Origin: Blumeriella jaapii
Lineage: Eukaryota > Ascomycota > Leotiomycetes > Helotiales > Drepanopezizaceae
Assembly: GCA_009599575.1 (NCBI GenBank)
Contig: VWND01000073.1
Span: 1,522,623 to 1,586,622, forward strand
DNA length: 64,000 nt
Direction of reading: 5' to 3'
The notes beneath the pieces are model-generated. The model saw only the letters and a list, made by a program, of their open reading frames with translations. It was not told the origin of the DNA and did no database searches. A program made the translations under genes and the position numbers. The first letter of the stretch is position 1, and the number at the start of each line of letters is the position of its first letter. Below are positions 9,814 through 22,325 of this stretch, piece by piece.

Positions 9814-11568
9814 CTAACAGTTATTATACCTCACGCCCCGGCGTCCCAGCTCCTTCCGGCCAACCGGCTCCTCCGGCCACACCCAGCCGCGCGCCCTCTT
9901 GGCCTCCCTCTTCTCCGCCAGCTGCGGCTCGGGGATCCACTCGTCCTTGGGGAGGCACTTCCTCCGCGTGCCCTCCGCCGGCGCGCCAATGTCGGAGCTC
10001 CAGCCCGGCTGGCCCGGCAGCACGTCGTCGCGGGCGAGCATGTGCAGGTACCACAGCGCCAGCAGCGCCGTCATCCGCTGCGGCCGCTCCGGCACGACGG
10101 GCTCGTCCAGCTCGCCCTCGAGGCCGAAGCTGTGCTCGGCGCTCGCGTACGCGTACGCGGCCGGAGCCGGGGCCGGAGCCGGGGCCGGGGACGCGGCCGC
10201 GAGCGGCACGGTCTGGATCTCGAGGTAGCCAAAGTGCGGCACGGCGTCGGCGCCGTTGCGCACGACGACGAGCTCGATCTCGGTCAGCAGGAAGCCGTAG
10301 CGGCAGCCGTGCTCGCGCATGCAGCGGTGCAGATGCGCCAGGCCGCGCAAATACTCGACCCTGCGCTGGGCGCCCTCGACCCGCATGCCTGTGTTCCAGC
10401 GGTCAAAGGAGCGCACCAGGCCGACCACGCGGCCCTGGCCCGGCCGCCCGTGGCCCAGCAGCGGCGCGGCGTCGTCGGCGTAGTTCGACACGAAGCTCGG
10501 CTCGGCGCCGGGCGTGCTGCTCTTGGGCGCGGCCCGCATGGCCAGGTGTCGGCGCCCCAGCGTCAGCGAGAGGGCCGCGTTGAGCTTGGTGCCGTAGAAG
10601 GCGCTGTAGATGCGGCGCAGCTCGGCCTCCGTCTCGGGCTGCGACGAGGTGCGTGGCGGCGTCGGCAGCGTCGCCGACGGGACCTGGATGTGGAGGAGGG
10701 CCTCGAGGCCGGGGATCGCGGCGATGCTCGTCGCGTTGAAGGCCGTCCAGGGCCGGATCTGGCGCACATCCCACCAGAAGTGCTTGCTGTGGCCGTCGCG
10801 GACGTGCAAGTGGAGCTGCCGGACGAGGGCCGGCGCCGGGTTGGGCGAGGTCAGATAGGCCATCATGGAGCTGCTGGCCCCATCGACGACGGGCGAGAGC
10901 GTCGTCTCGTCGAGGCCGATGCCTGGCGGCTGAGGGGAGGGAGCGCGTGGCGGCATGGAGAAGCTGGCCGGGCTGAAGGTCTCGCTCCGGCCGTGGGTGG
11001 CCGAGGGCGTGTAGCTGGCCATCGGACGGTAGCTGGGAAAGCCGTTTCGCCCGAGCATCTGGGGGTCCAGGAGATCAGCACTCGATGCTCGTCGCTCACC
11101 CCCGATGCTGCTGGTGTCGTGGCGCGCCGTGACGGCGAGAGACGAGCACAAGGTCGACATCGGCCGAGCGTGCGATGGAAACCAGTCCGGGCGCGCGAAG
11201 GGGACGACCGGCTCCGGATTCGTGTAGCTTCTCGTGTGGAACGGCGGGAAGCTGGCCGTCGACTGGATCGTCTGGGACCGGCTGCTGGGGAGCTTCCTAG
11301 CTCGCCGGGGAGGCGAGGGGATTGCTTGGTCCTGATCCCGGATCTTGGGCAGCAACAGCGGGCCATGGTGTCTGATGGGCGACCTGGCTGGGCTGGTCAA
11401 CTGGGTGTCGACGGACTCGGGCGAGGACCCGTGAGAGAAGATGGAGGCGCGCGAGTCGGAACGGCCGTGGTCCATGTGATAGGAAGCCCTGTTCAGAGCG
11501 CCCTCGAAGGAGAAGTCTGGGGGCGTGACCGGGCCTGCTCCGAAGGAACAGGAGTAGTCGACCGACAT
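9814..11568 (-). CDS. Fungal protein of unknown function, 584 aa
   Basis: An intronless 584-codon frame with strong coding character, which I cannot assign to a functional family. Residues 1-230 are Ser/Pro-rich and probably disordered (many SP and RS sites). The conserved-looking part begins around residue 245 (RQLHLHVRDGHSKHFWWDVR) and runs to the C-terminus. It includes RSFDRWNTGMRVEGAQRRVE, YLRGLAHLHRCMREHGCRYG, FLLTEIELVVVRNG, an Ala/Pro repeat linker (APAPAPAP), LALWYLHMLARD, and a basic Trp-rich end (EKREAKRARGWVWPEE). There is no signal peptide or obvious membrane helix. The HxxxHGCRYGFLLTEIE stretch resembles the sort of core seen in fungal kinase-like or nucleic-acid-domain proteins, but no catalytic motif is certain. 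The start ATG at 11568 (MSVDYSCSFG) is the first in frame. A 613-codon frame on the opposite strand is a GC-composition artefact. Confidence 0.82.
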   Translation of the reverse strand: MSVDYSCSFGAGPVTPPDFSFEGALNRASYHMDHGRSDSRASIFSHGSSPESVDTQLTSPARSPIRHHGPLLLPKIRDQDQAIPSPPRRARKLPSSRSQTIQSTASFPPFHTRSYTNPEPVVPFARPDWFPSHARPMSTLCSSLAVTARHDTSSIGGERRASSADLLDPQMLGRNGFPSYRPMASYTPSATHGRSETFSPASFSMPPRAPSPQPPGIGLDETTLSPVVDGASSSMMAYLTSPNPAPALVRQLHLHVRDGHSKHFWWDVRQIRPWTAFNATSIAAIPGLEALLHIQVPSATLPTPPRTSSQPETEAELRRIYSAFYGTKLNAALSLTLGRRHLAMRAAPKSSTPGAEPSFVSNYADDAAPLLGHGRPGQGRVVGLVRSFDRWNTGMRVEGAQRRVEYLRGLAHLHRCMREHGCRYGFLLTEIELVVVRNGADAVPHFGYLEIQTVPLAAASPAPAPAPAPAAYAYASAEHSFGLEGELDEPVVPERPQRMTALLALWYLHMLARDDVLPGQPGWSSDIGAPAEGTRRKCLPKDEWIPEPQLAEKREAKRARGWVWPEEPVGRKELGRRGVRYNNC

Positions 11569-12296
11569 CTTGCCTGCTTCCAGACTGACAGCCCACGATG
11601 TGAGCCGGTGTGTATCAACGGGGCTCGTGGCTCACTCACGCAGAAATGATCTCCCGCGGACGCTGAGGTTGGTTTGTCTGAGAAGCACTATCGATTATGA
11701 GACGAGGAGGCCAGCTCCCGGTGTTGACTTCTCCCCGAGGAAGAAGGCAAGAAGATTCGTAGGCAGTACAGCTCGTCCAAGACGTGGGCGTTGTGAAAAT
11801 GGAACCCGGACCAGAGATGAAGAGGTGAGGTGGACAGGAGACGGCGTTGTTGCTCTATCGAATGATGTCGACCAACACGTCCCGAGGCGACAGGCCGATA
11901 CTTATGCTCCTTGCGACAAGAAACGGCACCGGCCAATCCCTTTGGGCCATTCCCAGGGCCATGCGAGTCTCAGTCAGGGTGAAACGCGGCAGAGCGCGAG
12001 GGCTCCCGACAATGCGATGTAAAGAGCCGGGCTGACTTCTTGGTCGGGCCCAGATGGGCCATTTGGTAGGCCAAACCGGACAGCCGCTGCACCCAAGATC
12101 AGAGCACGCATTACAGACATTCTATCTACCTGCACCTCTTCTGACTCATATCAAAGGCAGCTGTCTACCCTGGAGCGTGCAGCAGCAGTAGCTTCTTGCT
12201 CGAAGACTTGCAAAGAGCAGAATCAAGAACCCAGATTGTGCCAAAAAGGCAGCGCGTTAACGCGTCGACTCGTAACACACCCAAATTTACAAGTCA

Positions 12297-12384
12297 TAAA
12301 CACACACACATACTGTAAATACACAGATACACAAATACACACACACACACACACCATATACATAACAAACAAACAAACAAACGA
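12297..12384. repeat. (CA)n and (AAAC)n microsatellites
   Basis: Imperfect CA repeats at about 12299-12354 are followed by AAAC units at 12363-12384. Non-coding. Confidence 0.9.
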
Positions 12385-12750
12385 ACAGCTTAGCCGAAAG
12401 ATACGCGAGTACACACATAAGCGAGAGCCCGGACCATGACACCCCACCCAAGCTTCACGAGGCGCCCGCGTCACCTCGACCAGCCAGCCAGCCCATGGGA
12501 GAATTCTCGTAACGCCAGCTCTTGCTGGGACCTTGCTCTCACCCACCTCACGATTACTATATACGGTACATACATACGGTATGTACAAACCTCGAGCCGC
12601 TGCGGCGCTGCGAGTGTTGGCGACCGGCGGCTCCTCAGATTGGGAAATGAAACCGAGAGCCGCGCATCGCAAGCGCCAGCATCACCACACAGCCGACCTC
12701 GAAGCGCCCTCGAGAATGCTGTTGCACGGGAGAGGATTTGTGCAAGGAGG

Positions 12751-12798
12751 TACTGTACAGTACAGTACAGTACAGTATATACAGTACAGAACTGTACT
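12751..12798. repeat. (GTACA)n pentanucleotide repeat with inverted symmetry
   Basis: TACTGTACAG followed by several TACAG units and a mirrored ACAGAACTGTA end. Since GTAC is palindromic, the tract can form hairpins. Non-coding. Confidence 0.85.
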
Positions 12799-13270
12799 TT
12801 ACGTGACCTTTCTTTGTTGTCTCTGAGGCCCACCAGCCCCACGCGTGTCAAGGTCGTGTTCAGCGACAACCTCGCTTCGCGCCCCTGATTGGTTTGTCAA
12901 CACTGTCAACACGCGCGCCGGCAAACGAGAGATCCCTGGTGCGCTGCAGCCGGGAGACAAGGGGAGAAAGACGGCTGTCTATGCCTATTGGTCCTCGGTC
13001 CTGAGCAGATGGTTTGGGGATCGTCCGTCTCACAAAGCTGTGACTCATTATCTTTTTTTATCGAGCACTAGGGCACGTTGACGTACTGTGCAGTGTACAA
13101 ATGGAGAAGTTTAGATAAGATCCAAGCTGATAATCATAATATTAATATTAAAGTTCTTTAACGTCTGGAGGGGGCAGTGAAACTGCGCAACCTGAAGCCT
13201 TCCGTAGATCATTGGAAATGCGCTAAGCTAAGGATGTTTACAGAATTAAAAAGTTAGTCAAGAGAAATAA

Positions 13271-13802
<532 letters not shown>

Positions 13803-14362
13803 GATTTTCGTTTGGCGGAATAGCGCAGTTTGCCCATACTGCTATCCTAGGACCTTCCAGTATGATAAACCTCGTACAATCCAGAAGAATGGGATAAGGT
13901 AGTTCTTGAGATCGGAGATATATTATTTTAAAAAAGTAAAGGTTTTAGAAAAGTTTAAGTACAAATTGTGCGGGTCCGTGCCTTTAGTTTCGCTTAAAAC
14001 CTCAGGCCATAATAAATCCTTTTCTAAAAAGTTTTTGTTCCGAAAGCTTTTAAATATAAAAATCAAACTTAAAAAGCTAAAATTTGCAAAAGCAAGAATT
14101 TTTAAAAAGACATTGGTATATAATGTAACGGCCCGGCCTTTCGGCTGTTCGGCTTTCGGCAATTCAGCCTTCCGTTACATTTCTGGCGTAGCGCCAGGGC
14201 CAGGGGGTTCTACAGTGTATATAGTTCGCCCTGGAAGCTTTCTTCCTTTCAGCTCTTTGTCTGTATCTTAAAAGAAATATATAAGATTCGTCACACTATA
14301 CAAACCCTTCGTTCGGAATAACGTCGTATTATTGATTATTAATTATTAATTATTAATTTTAT
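13803..14362. other. Boundary segment between microsatellite and transposon stack
   Basis: AT-rich, partly RIP-like sequence at 13910-14120. A block of near-normal composition follows at 14122-14330, containing a hairpin and a TATA-like GTATATAG at 14216-14223 followed by a CT-rich run, which together resemble the U3-R part of an LTR. It ends in (ATTATTA)n at 14328-14362. This may be a solo or truncated LTR of a fourth family. A 121-codon frame across it (13906-14271) is not convincing. Confidence 0.4.
14122..14181. repeat. Perfect 10-bp inverted repeat around a TTCGGC-rich loop
   Basis: AATGTAACGG at 14122-14131 is the exact inverse of CCGTTACATT at 14172-14181, with a 40-nt loop containing three TTCGGC-like units. 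It could be the fold of an LTR end (TG..CA) or a small foldback element. It is not strongly RIP-mutated, unlike the DNA to its right. Confidence 0.7.
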
Positions 14363-14629
14363 TGTAAAAGTAGGTAAGAAAACCAGACTGATACGGCCAC
14401 ATGTCGGTGGGTAAGATAATCTAGGGAATCCCTAGAAAAAACTGAAAAAAGAAAAAGAAAAATAAGTAAAAGTATGAATTAAACTGCGTGCTTATAATAC
14501 TATTTAAAAAGGTGCTTTGCTTTTATATCTGTTGAAAGTAGTTAATAGCAGAGGGTTTCGAAAAGGTCCATGCCTCGACTATAGCTAAAATTACCAACTT
14601 TTATTAATACAAAATATTATCGTTTTATA
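14363..14629 (-). repeat. Gyp-A 3' LTR of copy C (267 bp)
   Basis: On the minus strand it begins with a decayed TGTAAAACGG and ends TTTTACA. The outer end (14363-14440) is nearly unmutated, while the inner end (14560-14629) is strongly AT-shifted. Confidence 0.92.
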
Positions 14630-16421
14630 TTTTGTTTTAAATAATATACGTAATCGTTTTTGACTACGATTAAAAAAAACATAATTCTAATAAATGCAAT
14701 TTAGTTTATTTTATATAATTTAAAAATTAATTAATTAAAAACCGAACTTCTTAGCTTTATACTTTTTCGGTTTTTTAATCCGTTTTTGGCCTTTTTACTA
14801 TTGGCTTTTGCGGAGAAATAGCGTTTCGCTTATCGTTTAAATTATTTTATTTATTTTGCTTTTTTAAAAAATAGTTCGATAAAATATTAATCGAAATATC
14901 GTTTAAATTTACGAACGTTTTAATAATTTTTTCGTCGATAATATTATTAAATATCGCCGCGACGAATGCTTTTTACAATTTTTTTACGTAAATAATAAAT
15001 TCCAGCTTTTAAACGTGGTTTTACGCTTTGTAAAAAGCGCTGAAAATTTTTGTATTAAAATCGTAAAAATAATCGATTAATTCGTCGTAATTAAAACCGA
15101 TTAACGCTTTTGCTTCGCGTAAGATTAATAAATCGGATTACGATTGTTTGCCGACGAATGCTTTTAAAAAGGCTTCGAAGCTTGTAAAAAAAATTATTTT
15201 ACGAAATAATTCGGAAATAATCGTTTGCAATCGAAACTACCGAAAGTGCTGTGATTGCTTTCGCCGTAATACAAATAATATCAGATTGCTTATTAAAACG
15301 TCGTTTTCGAAATAATTTTTGTATTTTTACGCCGTATAATTATTCGAATAAATTAATATCGCGCCGTCGGTTTTTTAGGTTTTAAATTTAACGAAAACCT
15401 TTTGTTTAATCGAAAAGCTGATAGAAATTATTTTATTTTTTATTTCGTAGTTTTCGGTTTCGTAATCCGATAAAATAGCCGAGGCTATTGTTTTAAACGC
15501 GCTGAAATACGAAAAAGCTGGGCTTTTTTAAATGGTTTTAATTAATTTAGCGTCGTGGTATAATTGCAAATAAGCTTCGATTATTTTCGAATTATATGCG
15601 AATGCAAGCAGAACGTAATAATCGAAAATAGCGTCGATAAAATTTTCGATTTTTTTTTTTTTTTTAAAAATCGGCGATATCGAATTTTATAATCGTAATA
15701 CGGTCGGAATCAGCGAAACCTAAAGCGATCGGAACGTTAAAATATGTTATAAAACGGCAGTTTCCAAAGTTCCGAATAATTAAAACAGCGAAGTAAAGGC
15801 CGGAATGCATTTTAAAAGCTTATTAAATAAAATTGTAAAGCATATTAGCGAAAAAAGCTATAAGCGCTTTTTGAGTTTTAACCAGCCGAAAATAATACTT
15901 GTATATAACTATTTTTTTTTTATAAAATATAATAATAGCTTGTTTTTTCCGTTATAAAACTTTATATAATTAACAAATTCGTAATTTAATTCAGATAAAT
16001 TTTAAAATATATTTTCGGTCGAAAAGCTAAAAAAGTCGGCTTTTGAAAATATTCGTTATTTTTATTTTTCTACGTTTTAGTCGAGTTTTATAATCGCGTT
16101 AAAAGTTTTAAAGTCCGTTTTGAAATTTGCGTAGCCTAAATAAATTTTAATACGCGCTTAAATAATTTTCGCAGTTTTTTGTCGAAATATAAACTGGTTA
16201 TTAAAATTAATTTCGAATACGTTGTAATCCGAATTTTTAATAGCAGCGAATCGATTAGCAAAGCCGATAACGTCGATTTTTTTTGTAATTAAATCGTAAT
16301 ACGCCGCGTAATAGCGTACGTAAAAATGGCAGAATTTGCCGTTTTTTTTAGCGTTAACGTTATTCGTAAAAACGAAATTAAGAAATCGAAGTTTTTTAGC
16401 GAAAAAAAGCTCGAATAAAAA
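14363..16421 (-). mobile_element. Gyp-A copy C, segment 1 (3' LTR and 3' part of the accessory region)
   Basis: Reverse complement of 48.61-50.70 kb (copy A). It contains the 3' LTR and the end of the env-position accessory region. It stops exactly where Gyp-B1 is inserted and resumes at 23782. A TTAT at 14359-14362 is the candidate left target duplication. Confidence 0.9.
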
Positions 16422-16834
16422 TGTCAGGAACCAATATCACGTGTATAAGTCAGATGATCCGCCAAGACCTTCTGTCTTTTACCAATCCTCGAATAGTATT
16501 TTCTGCGGATAGACCGTAGGGGCCGGATAATGCTGTGGAGGCTGGAAATAATATTTAAATAAAATATTTTATAAAAATAATTGCTAAGAAACCAGTTATT
16601 AGAGTTATATTAAGAAAAATAAAAAAAGGTCGGGATAAAGGCTAAAAAAGTATATTAAATAAAATTCGCCTGGTTTTCTGAAAAATACTTTTTTCGAAAG
16701 CTTTATTTTTTCTTTTGTATTTATATACGCTTTTTATTAAAAATATAAAAGATAAAAATCAATTTAATTATTAACCCAATTTTATTTGAGTTTTATTATT
16801 TGAATTAGTGTTTTTCTGTTTTTTAATTCTTACA
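16422..16834 (+). repeat. Gyp-B1 5' LTR (413 bp)
   Basis: Begins TGTCAGGAACCAATATCACG and ends TTCTTACA. The first 110 bp are almost intact and the remainder is heavily RIP-mutated. Confidence 0.93.
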
Positions 16835-16889
16835 TTCTGATTTTTTTATTTATCGGAACGGCAGTTCGATATTATTAAAACAATCTTTT

Positions 16890-19800
16890 ATTATATTATT
16901 ATATTTATATCGTTATTATCGATATTATAGCTTTTCGCATTCGCAGCGAATAAGCATTTTCAGCTATTTAAAAAGATTCAGCGCTTTCGGCTGTTTAAAA
17001 AAACCTCGTATTATCGTCCCTTTTGACGTTACCAGTTTTATTAAGAATCGAAAATACTCCATTATCAAAACGCGACGACTTTCCAACTTTTTCTATCGAA
17101 AAAATTATTAAAAAAGGCCACGCTTAAAACAATTCGAAAAAATCTTTTATCGAAACTTTAATTTATCTGACTGATAAACGAATCCGCGCCGAATAAAAAA
17201 AAAACGATAAACGTAAAAGAATAAAAAAAATACGAATTAAAAAAAAATAAAAAAAAATAAAAAAAAAAATCTACGAAATAATCAAAAAACTCGAAAAAAC
17301 CAAAAAACGCCGAAACGAATTCCGAAAAAAGATTAAACAATTTCAACGAAAATTTAACGCTTTCGAAAATATCGAAAAAAAGGTTTTTATATTTTTTAAT
17401 ATCGCTTCAATTAAAAAAAAAACAGAAAATAATTTAAGCCGGCAATTACTATAAGATATCTTCGAAGCATTACGATAATAATATTTATTAAAAACGATTT
17501 AACATTTTTTTTTAAATATATTATACTTTTTGTAAAAAACATAGCGAATTCGAGCCGAAAAGCATCAAAAATAAAAGATTTTTTAATATATCGAAAAAAA
17601 AATACTAAAAAAGCTTAATTTTTTATTCGGCGTGCAAAGCGAAGTTTCCGCCAAGATAAAAAAGTAATATTCTATACTAATTAAAAAAAAATTAACGCCT
17701 GTGTTTTAGCTTTCGACGATAAAATAAAAAGAAAATAAACCAATACGAACGACGTTTTACGAATATTCGAATTATATAAAACGATTTTAAAAAATAAATA
17801 TTAGACTTTCTAATAAATGCGAAAAATCGAAAAATCGCGGCTTCGAATTTATACGATAAAGCGAAGCAAAAAAAATATAAATTAATTAACGATTTCGTTG
17901 CTTATTTAAATAATTTCGAATAGCAGTTGCAAATAATAAACGATGCGATTAAAAAAAAAATGCTTTTCGCAAAATTCCGATTTATTTTTCGAAAAAAAAT
18001 TATTAAACGAAGCAATACTGCAATTATAAATTCGCATAAAAAATTAATATTAATCGCTCGTCGTATCGAAAATGCTAATAAAATTATCAACGACGAAACG
18101 AAAAATAATAAACGACGAAACGAGCGTAAAAAAAAAAAAAAAAAAAAAAAGATTTATATTTACGATTAAAACTTAAAAGCTAAAATAAATATATACCGTT
18201 TTCGATTCGAAAATACGTTATAAAAAAAAAAACGAAAGCGAAAAAACGATAATTCTAACAAAATCCTTTGGAATTCTAGAATTTTTAACGATTTTTTTTA
18301 CTTTTCGAAATATAATCGCTGCTAAAAAAAAAAGCATCGCATAGCCAATTGTTTAAAAATCGAATATTATAAATATAATAAAAAAGAATATATAACTTTA
18401 AACTGTCCCGAAGCTAATAAATCTAAAAATTCGGGAAAAGCTTCCGCTCGATTTTAATTTCGTTGCTGCTAATAAAATCGAGCAAAAAAAAAAAGCAGAA
18501 AATAATAATTTTAATCGAAATTAAAAAAGTTATAAGCGAAATTCGTACGAAACGAGCTTTTATCGACTGCGGCGCGGAAAAAAATTGCGTAATCCAAAAG
18601 TTATTAATTAAATATAAATAAAAACCAATTTAAAAACGTATTAATTTATTTACGATTAAAAAAAAAAAAGTAATTATTTACGGCACGCATACGCAATTTA
18701 TTCGCGCTATTAATAATTATAAAATAATTAAAAAAATACAAAGCGATTTCGTGGCTTGCGATATAAATATTCTAAAGGTTTTATTTATTTTAAAATTCTT
18801 TTGGTTGCGAAATATCGACCCCGTTATAAGCTTTCGAGCTAAATCGTGGCGATATTTAATCGAACGCTTACAGCTTAATTTCGTTATAATTAAACGTTTT
18901 AAAAAAAAATCCAAAAAAAAACAAGCGTTTTGTATCGTTTTAAAAAAAGCTACTGAAAAACAGCATTAATTACCTTTTAAATACGACGATTACGCCGACG
19001 TGTTCGACGATACCGCCGCGGTTATCCTAGCTTTTTATTATTTTATAAAGCATCGAATAAATTTCGCGAAAAAAAAAAACCTTTTTTAAAAACTAATTTA
19101 TTTTTTATCGGAATTTGAATTCACCGAATTACGCGAATATTTCGATTCGAGCTTAAAAAAAAACTGGATAAAAAAATCTATTAACCTTGCCGGCGCACCG
19201 ATAATATTTATACCGAAAAAAAACGGAAATTTACGATTATACGTCGATTATAAAAATCTAAACGCAATTACGGTTAAAAATCGAACTTTTTTATTTTTTA
19301 TAAGCGAAATTTTGGATCGTTTGAAAAAAGCTAAAATATTTATTAAACTAGATTTTATTTAAGCGTACCATCGCCTTCGAATAAAAAAAAAAAATAAATA
19401 AAAAACTGCGTTTCGCATTCGTTACGAATATTTCGAATACTGCGTATTACTTTTCGGCCTTTCGAACGCATCAGCAATCTTCCAAGCGTATATTAATTAA
19501 GTTTTAGTCGGTTTAATAAATATTACGTGTATAATTTATTTCGACGATATTTTAATATTTTCCGAAAACTCCGACGATTATATAAACGCGATAAAAAAAG
19601 TTTTCGAAAAACTTCGTATTAATAAATTTTACGAAAATCTGAAAAAATATATTTTCGATACAAATACGATTAAGTTTCTAAGCTTCGTCGTTATTTCTAC
19701 GAGAATTAAAATAGACCCAAAGAAAATAAATAATATTCGGAAATAGCCCCTTTTTATTACGTAGCGAAATATTTAAATATTTTTAAGTTTTATTAATTTT

Positions 19801-22190
19801 TATAAACGTTTTATTAAAAACTACGCTAAGCTTTGCCGATTTATTACAGATTTTCTAAAAAAAATGCAACGAAGAAAAATATCGGGCCTTTTTCGTTTTC
19901 TATTCGAAGCGAAGCTCGCTTTTTTACTTTTAAAAGAAAAGTTTTACTAAGCACCGATTTTACGTTATTTCGATTTTCGATTAAAAATCCAAATCGAAAC
20001 AAACGCTTCGAAATTCGCTATAAGCGGAATATTATTTTAATTATTCGAGAAAAATGCGAAGGCACGTTAGCATCCTATCGCATATTATTCGAAAAAGCTT
20101 TTTTTTATAAAACAAAAATACGAGATTTACGACGCTAAGCTAATAGCTATAATTTACGTTTTTAAATAATAAAGCTAATATTTACGTAGCGCTTCCGACG
20201 TTATTATTATACGTATAAATTATTATAATTTAAAATACTTTTTTACGAAAAAACGTTTAAACGGACGCTAAGCGAAATAGGCCGACGAGCTAGTTAAATA
20301 CGATTTTGCAATCGAATATAAAACAGAAGTTTTTAATCCGGCGGATAATCTTTTTCGCCGGCCAAATTTAAAAGAAAATTTAAAAAAAATAATAAACAAT
20401 TATTTACGTTATATCGTAAACTAAAATTAGCTTATTTAAAAAATTTTAAAATGTTTTTCGCAATAAAAACACGCCTAAAATCAAAGCATAAACCATTTCG
20501 CGCCGATTAGTATTCGAAGCTTTTGTTAACGAAATTAAAAAATAAAAAGCAAGCGGAAAAAAGCCAAATAAAAAGCTTTTTCGCCGGATTATTTTTTGCT
20601 AATATTATTAATTGCAAATAATATATACTACGAAGCGTAGCCGCTGTATTATTATAATCCGAAACGGTTAATAACGAGCTAGCAAAACCGATTTATAAAA
20701 CTATTTTTAAATTGCAAAAATCTGATTTTTTTATATTATAAAAAACGTACGAATCGGCCTCGCAAAACAATCGAGCCGGATTCGAAAAATATTAGCGTAT
20801 AAATTAAAATAAATTACTACGTTACAAAAAACGTACGTATATTCCGAATAAAAGCGTTATTAAAAGCGAAATATTAAAAATTAATTACGACGATCCGACC
20901 GCCGGCTATTAAAATTTTCGGCGAACGCTAAAACTGGTCGAAAAAAGTATTTCTGGCCTGGTTTATAAGGCGACGTAAAGCGTTACGTTAATACGTATAA
21001 AAAATACTAAAAAAGCAAATTTAAAAAGCACCGATTTTATAGCGAATTAGCTTTTTTTTCGATTTTTACAAAATTTTAAAAAAAAAAATTATAAATTTTA
21101 TTACGAATTTATTTTTTAATAAAAAACGAAATCGTATTTACGATTCGATATTCGTTATAATAAATCGATATACGAAACTGTCGAAATATATACCGATATA
21201 AAAAACGATTTCAGCCCTAGATTTAGCTAAGATATTTATATAATACGTTTACAAAAATTTTGGCTGTTTTAAAAAAATTATTATAAACAAAAAATTAGTT
21301 TTTATTAGTAAATTCTGGTTTTTAATAATATTTTATTTATAAATACAACGTCGATTAAACACCGCTTTTTATTTTTAAACCGATAGCCAAACGAAACGTT
21401 AAAATTAAATTTTAAAATTTTATTTTCGCACGTATTACGATTATCGACAAAACGATTAGGCTACGAAGCTTGCTTTAGCCGAGTTTACGTATAATAATTC
21501 GATACACGTTTTTACGGATTTTATTTTTTTTCGCATATTATACGGCTTTTATTTAAAACTTGGCAGCAACGTCGAAAGCGACGTCGTAAAAAAAAAAATA
21601 CCGTCAGCGAAAAAACGAATTAAAATATTACAAAAAAAAAAAAAAATATTTAATAAAAAGCTAAAAAAAGCCAACGCGAATTATAAAAGGTTTTACGACG
21701 CTAAATACAAAAAAACTAAATTTCAAATAAGCGATAAAATATTATTATCGATTAAAAACCTTCGATAGCTGCGATTTTTTCGAAAGCTTTTAAATAAATA
21801 TTTAAAACTTTTTAAAATTAAGCGAATTATATACAAGCACGGCTAAGTTTATTAATTCGAGCTTTTTTTTTAATATCGTATTTACGATATTTTCTACGTT
21901 TTCTTATTAAAACCTTAGTAAGGTCGGAACGATACCGAGCCGAAAAATAATATAATAAAATTTTAAAAACCCGAAAAATATAAAATTAAATTAATATAAA
22001 TTTACAAAAATACAAAAAAAAAAACCGATATTATTTAATGCGATAAAAAAGCTATTTATTAAGCGAAAACTTTTAAAAGCCAAAAAACTATTTTACGAAC
22101 GCAAAAAAAAAAATTATAAAAAAATATTTAAAAAATACGATAAATAATAACAACGGAATAACAACGAATACGCGTCGTAAAAGCAAAAAA
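16890..22190 (+). pseudogene. Gyp-B1 gag-pol remnant
   Basis: Same order as in Gyp-B2: gag, retropepsin, reverse transcriptase, RNase H, integrase, chromodomain. Readable pieces include the gag helix near 17927-18169 and RT pieces near 19100-19740 with an intact YFDD box at about 19545-19556. RNase H and integrase pieces continue to about 21.8 kb. Stops occur every few tens of codons, so no protein can be made. Boundaries are approximate. Confidence 0.85.
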
Positions 22191-22325
22191 AAAAAAAAAA
22201 AAAAACATTTAAAAAATTTTAAAACCGCCGCTAAGCTAATTTATTTTTATCGTTATTTTTTTTTTTTATTTTTTTCGCTATTTTTTTTTAAATTCGAAAG
22301 CAGCGGCAAATTAAAAAAATTAATA

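Larger units (their letters stand above)
11569..13270. other. Gene-poor transition region
   Basis: About 1.7 kb upstream of the 584-aa gene. It holds simple repeats (listed separately) and normal-GC sequence until about 13.1 kb, then becomes AT-rich (13.10-13.27 kb). Open frames of up to 150 codons on both strands overlap one another and have no recognisable features. No tRNA-like cloverleaf was seen. Confidence 0.45.

Noticed and set aside
9808..11649. 613-codon open frame on the plus strand
   Set aside because: It mirrors the 584-aa minus-strand gene in GC-rich DNA. Its composition (Arg/Ala/Gly/Val/Asp-rich, no domains) is typical of an antisense shadow, while the minus frame has clear protein character.
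12471..12869. 132-codon minus frame and overlapping plus frames
   Set aside because: Run through a GTACA repeat, overlap each other and show no coding bias.
13906..14271. 121-codon plus frame at the boundary
   Set aside because: Lys/Phe-rich in the AT-rich half, then runs into the hairpin and LTR-like block. Probably chance.
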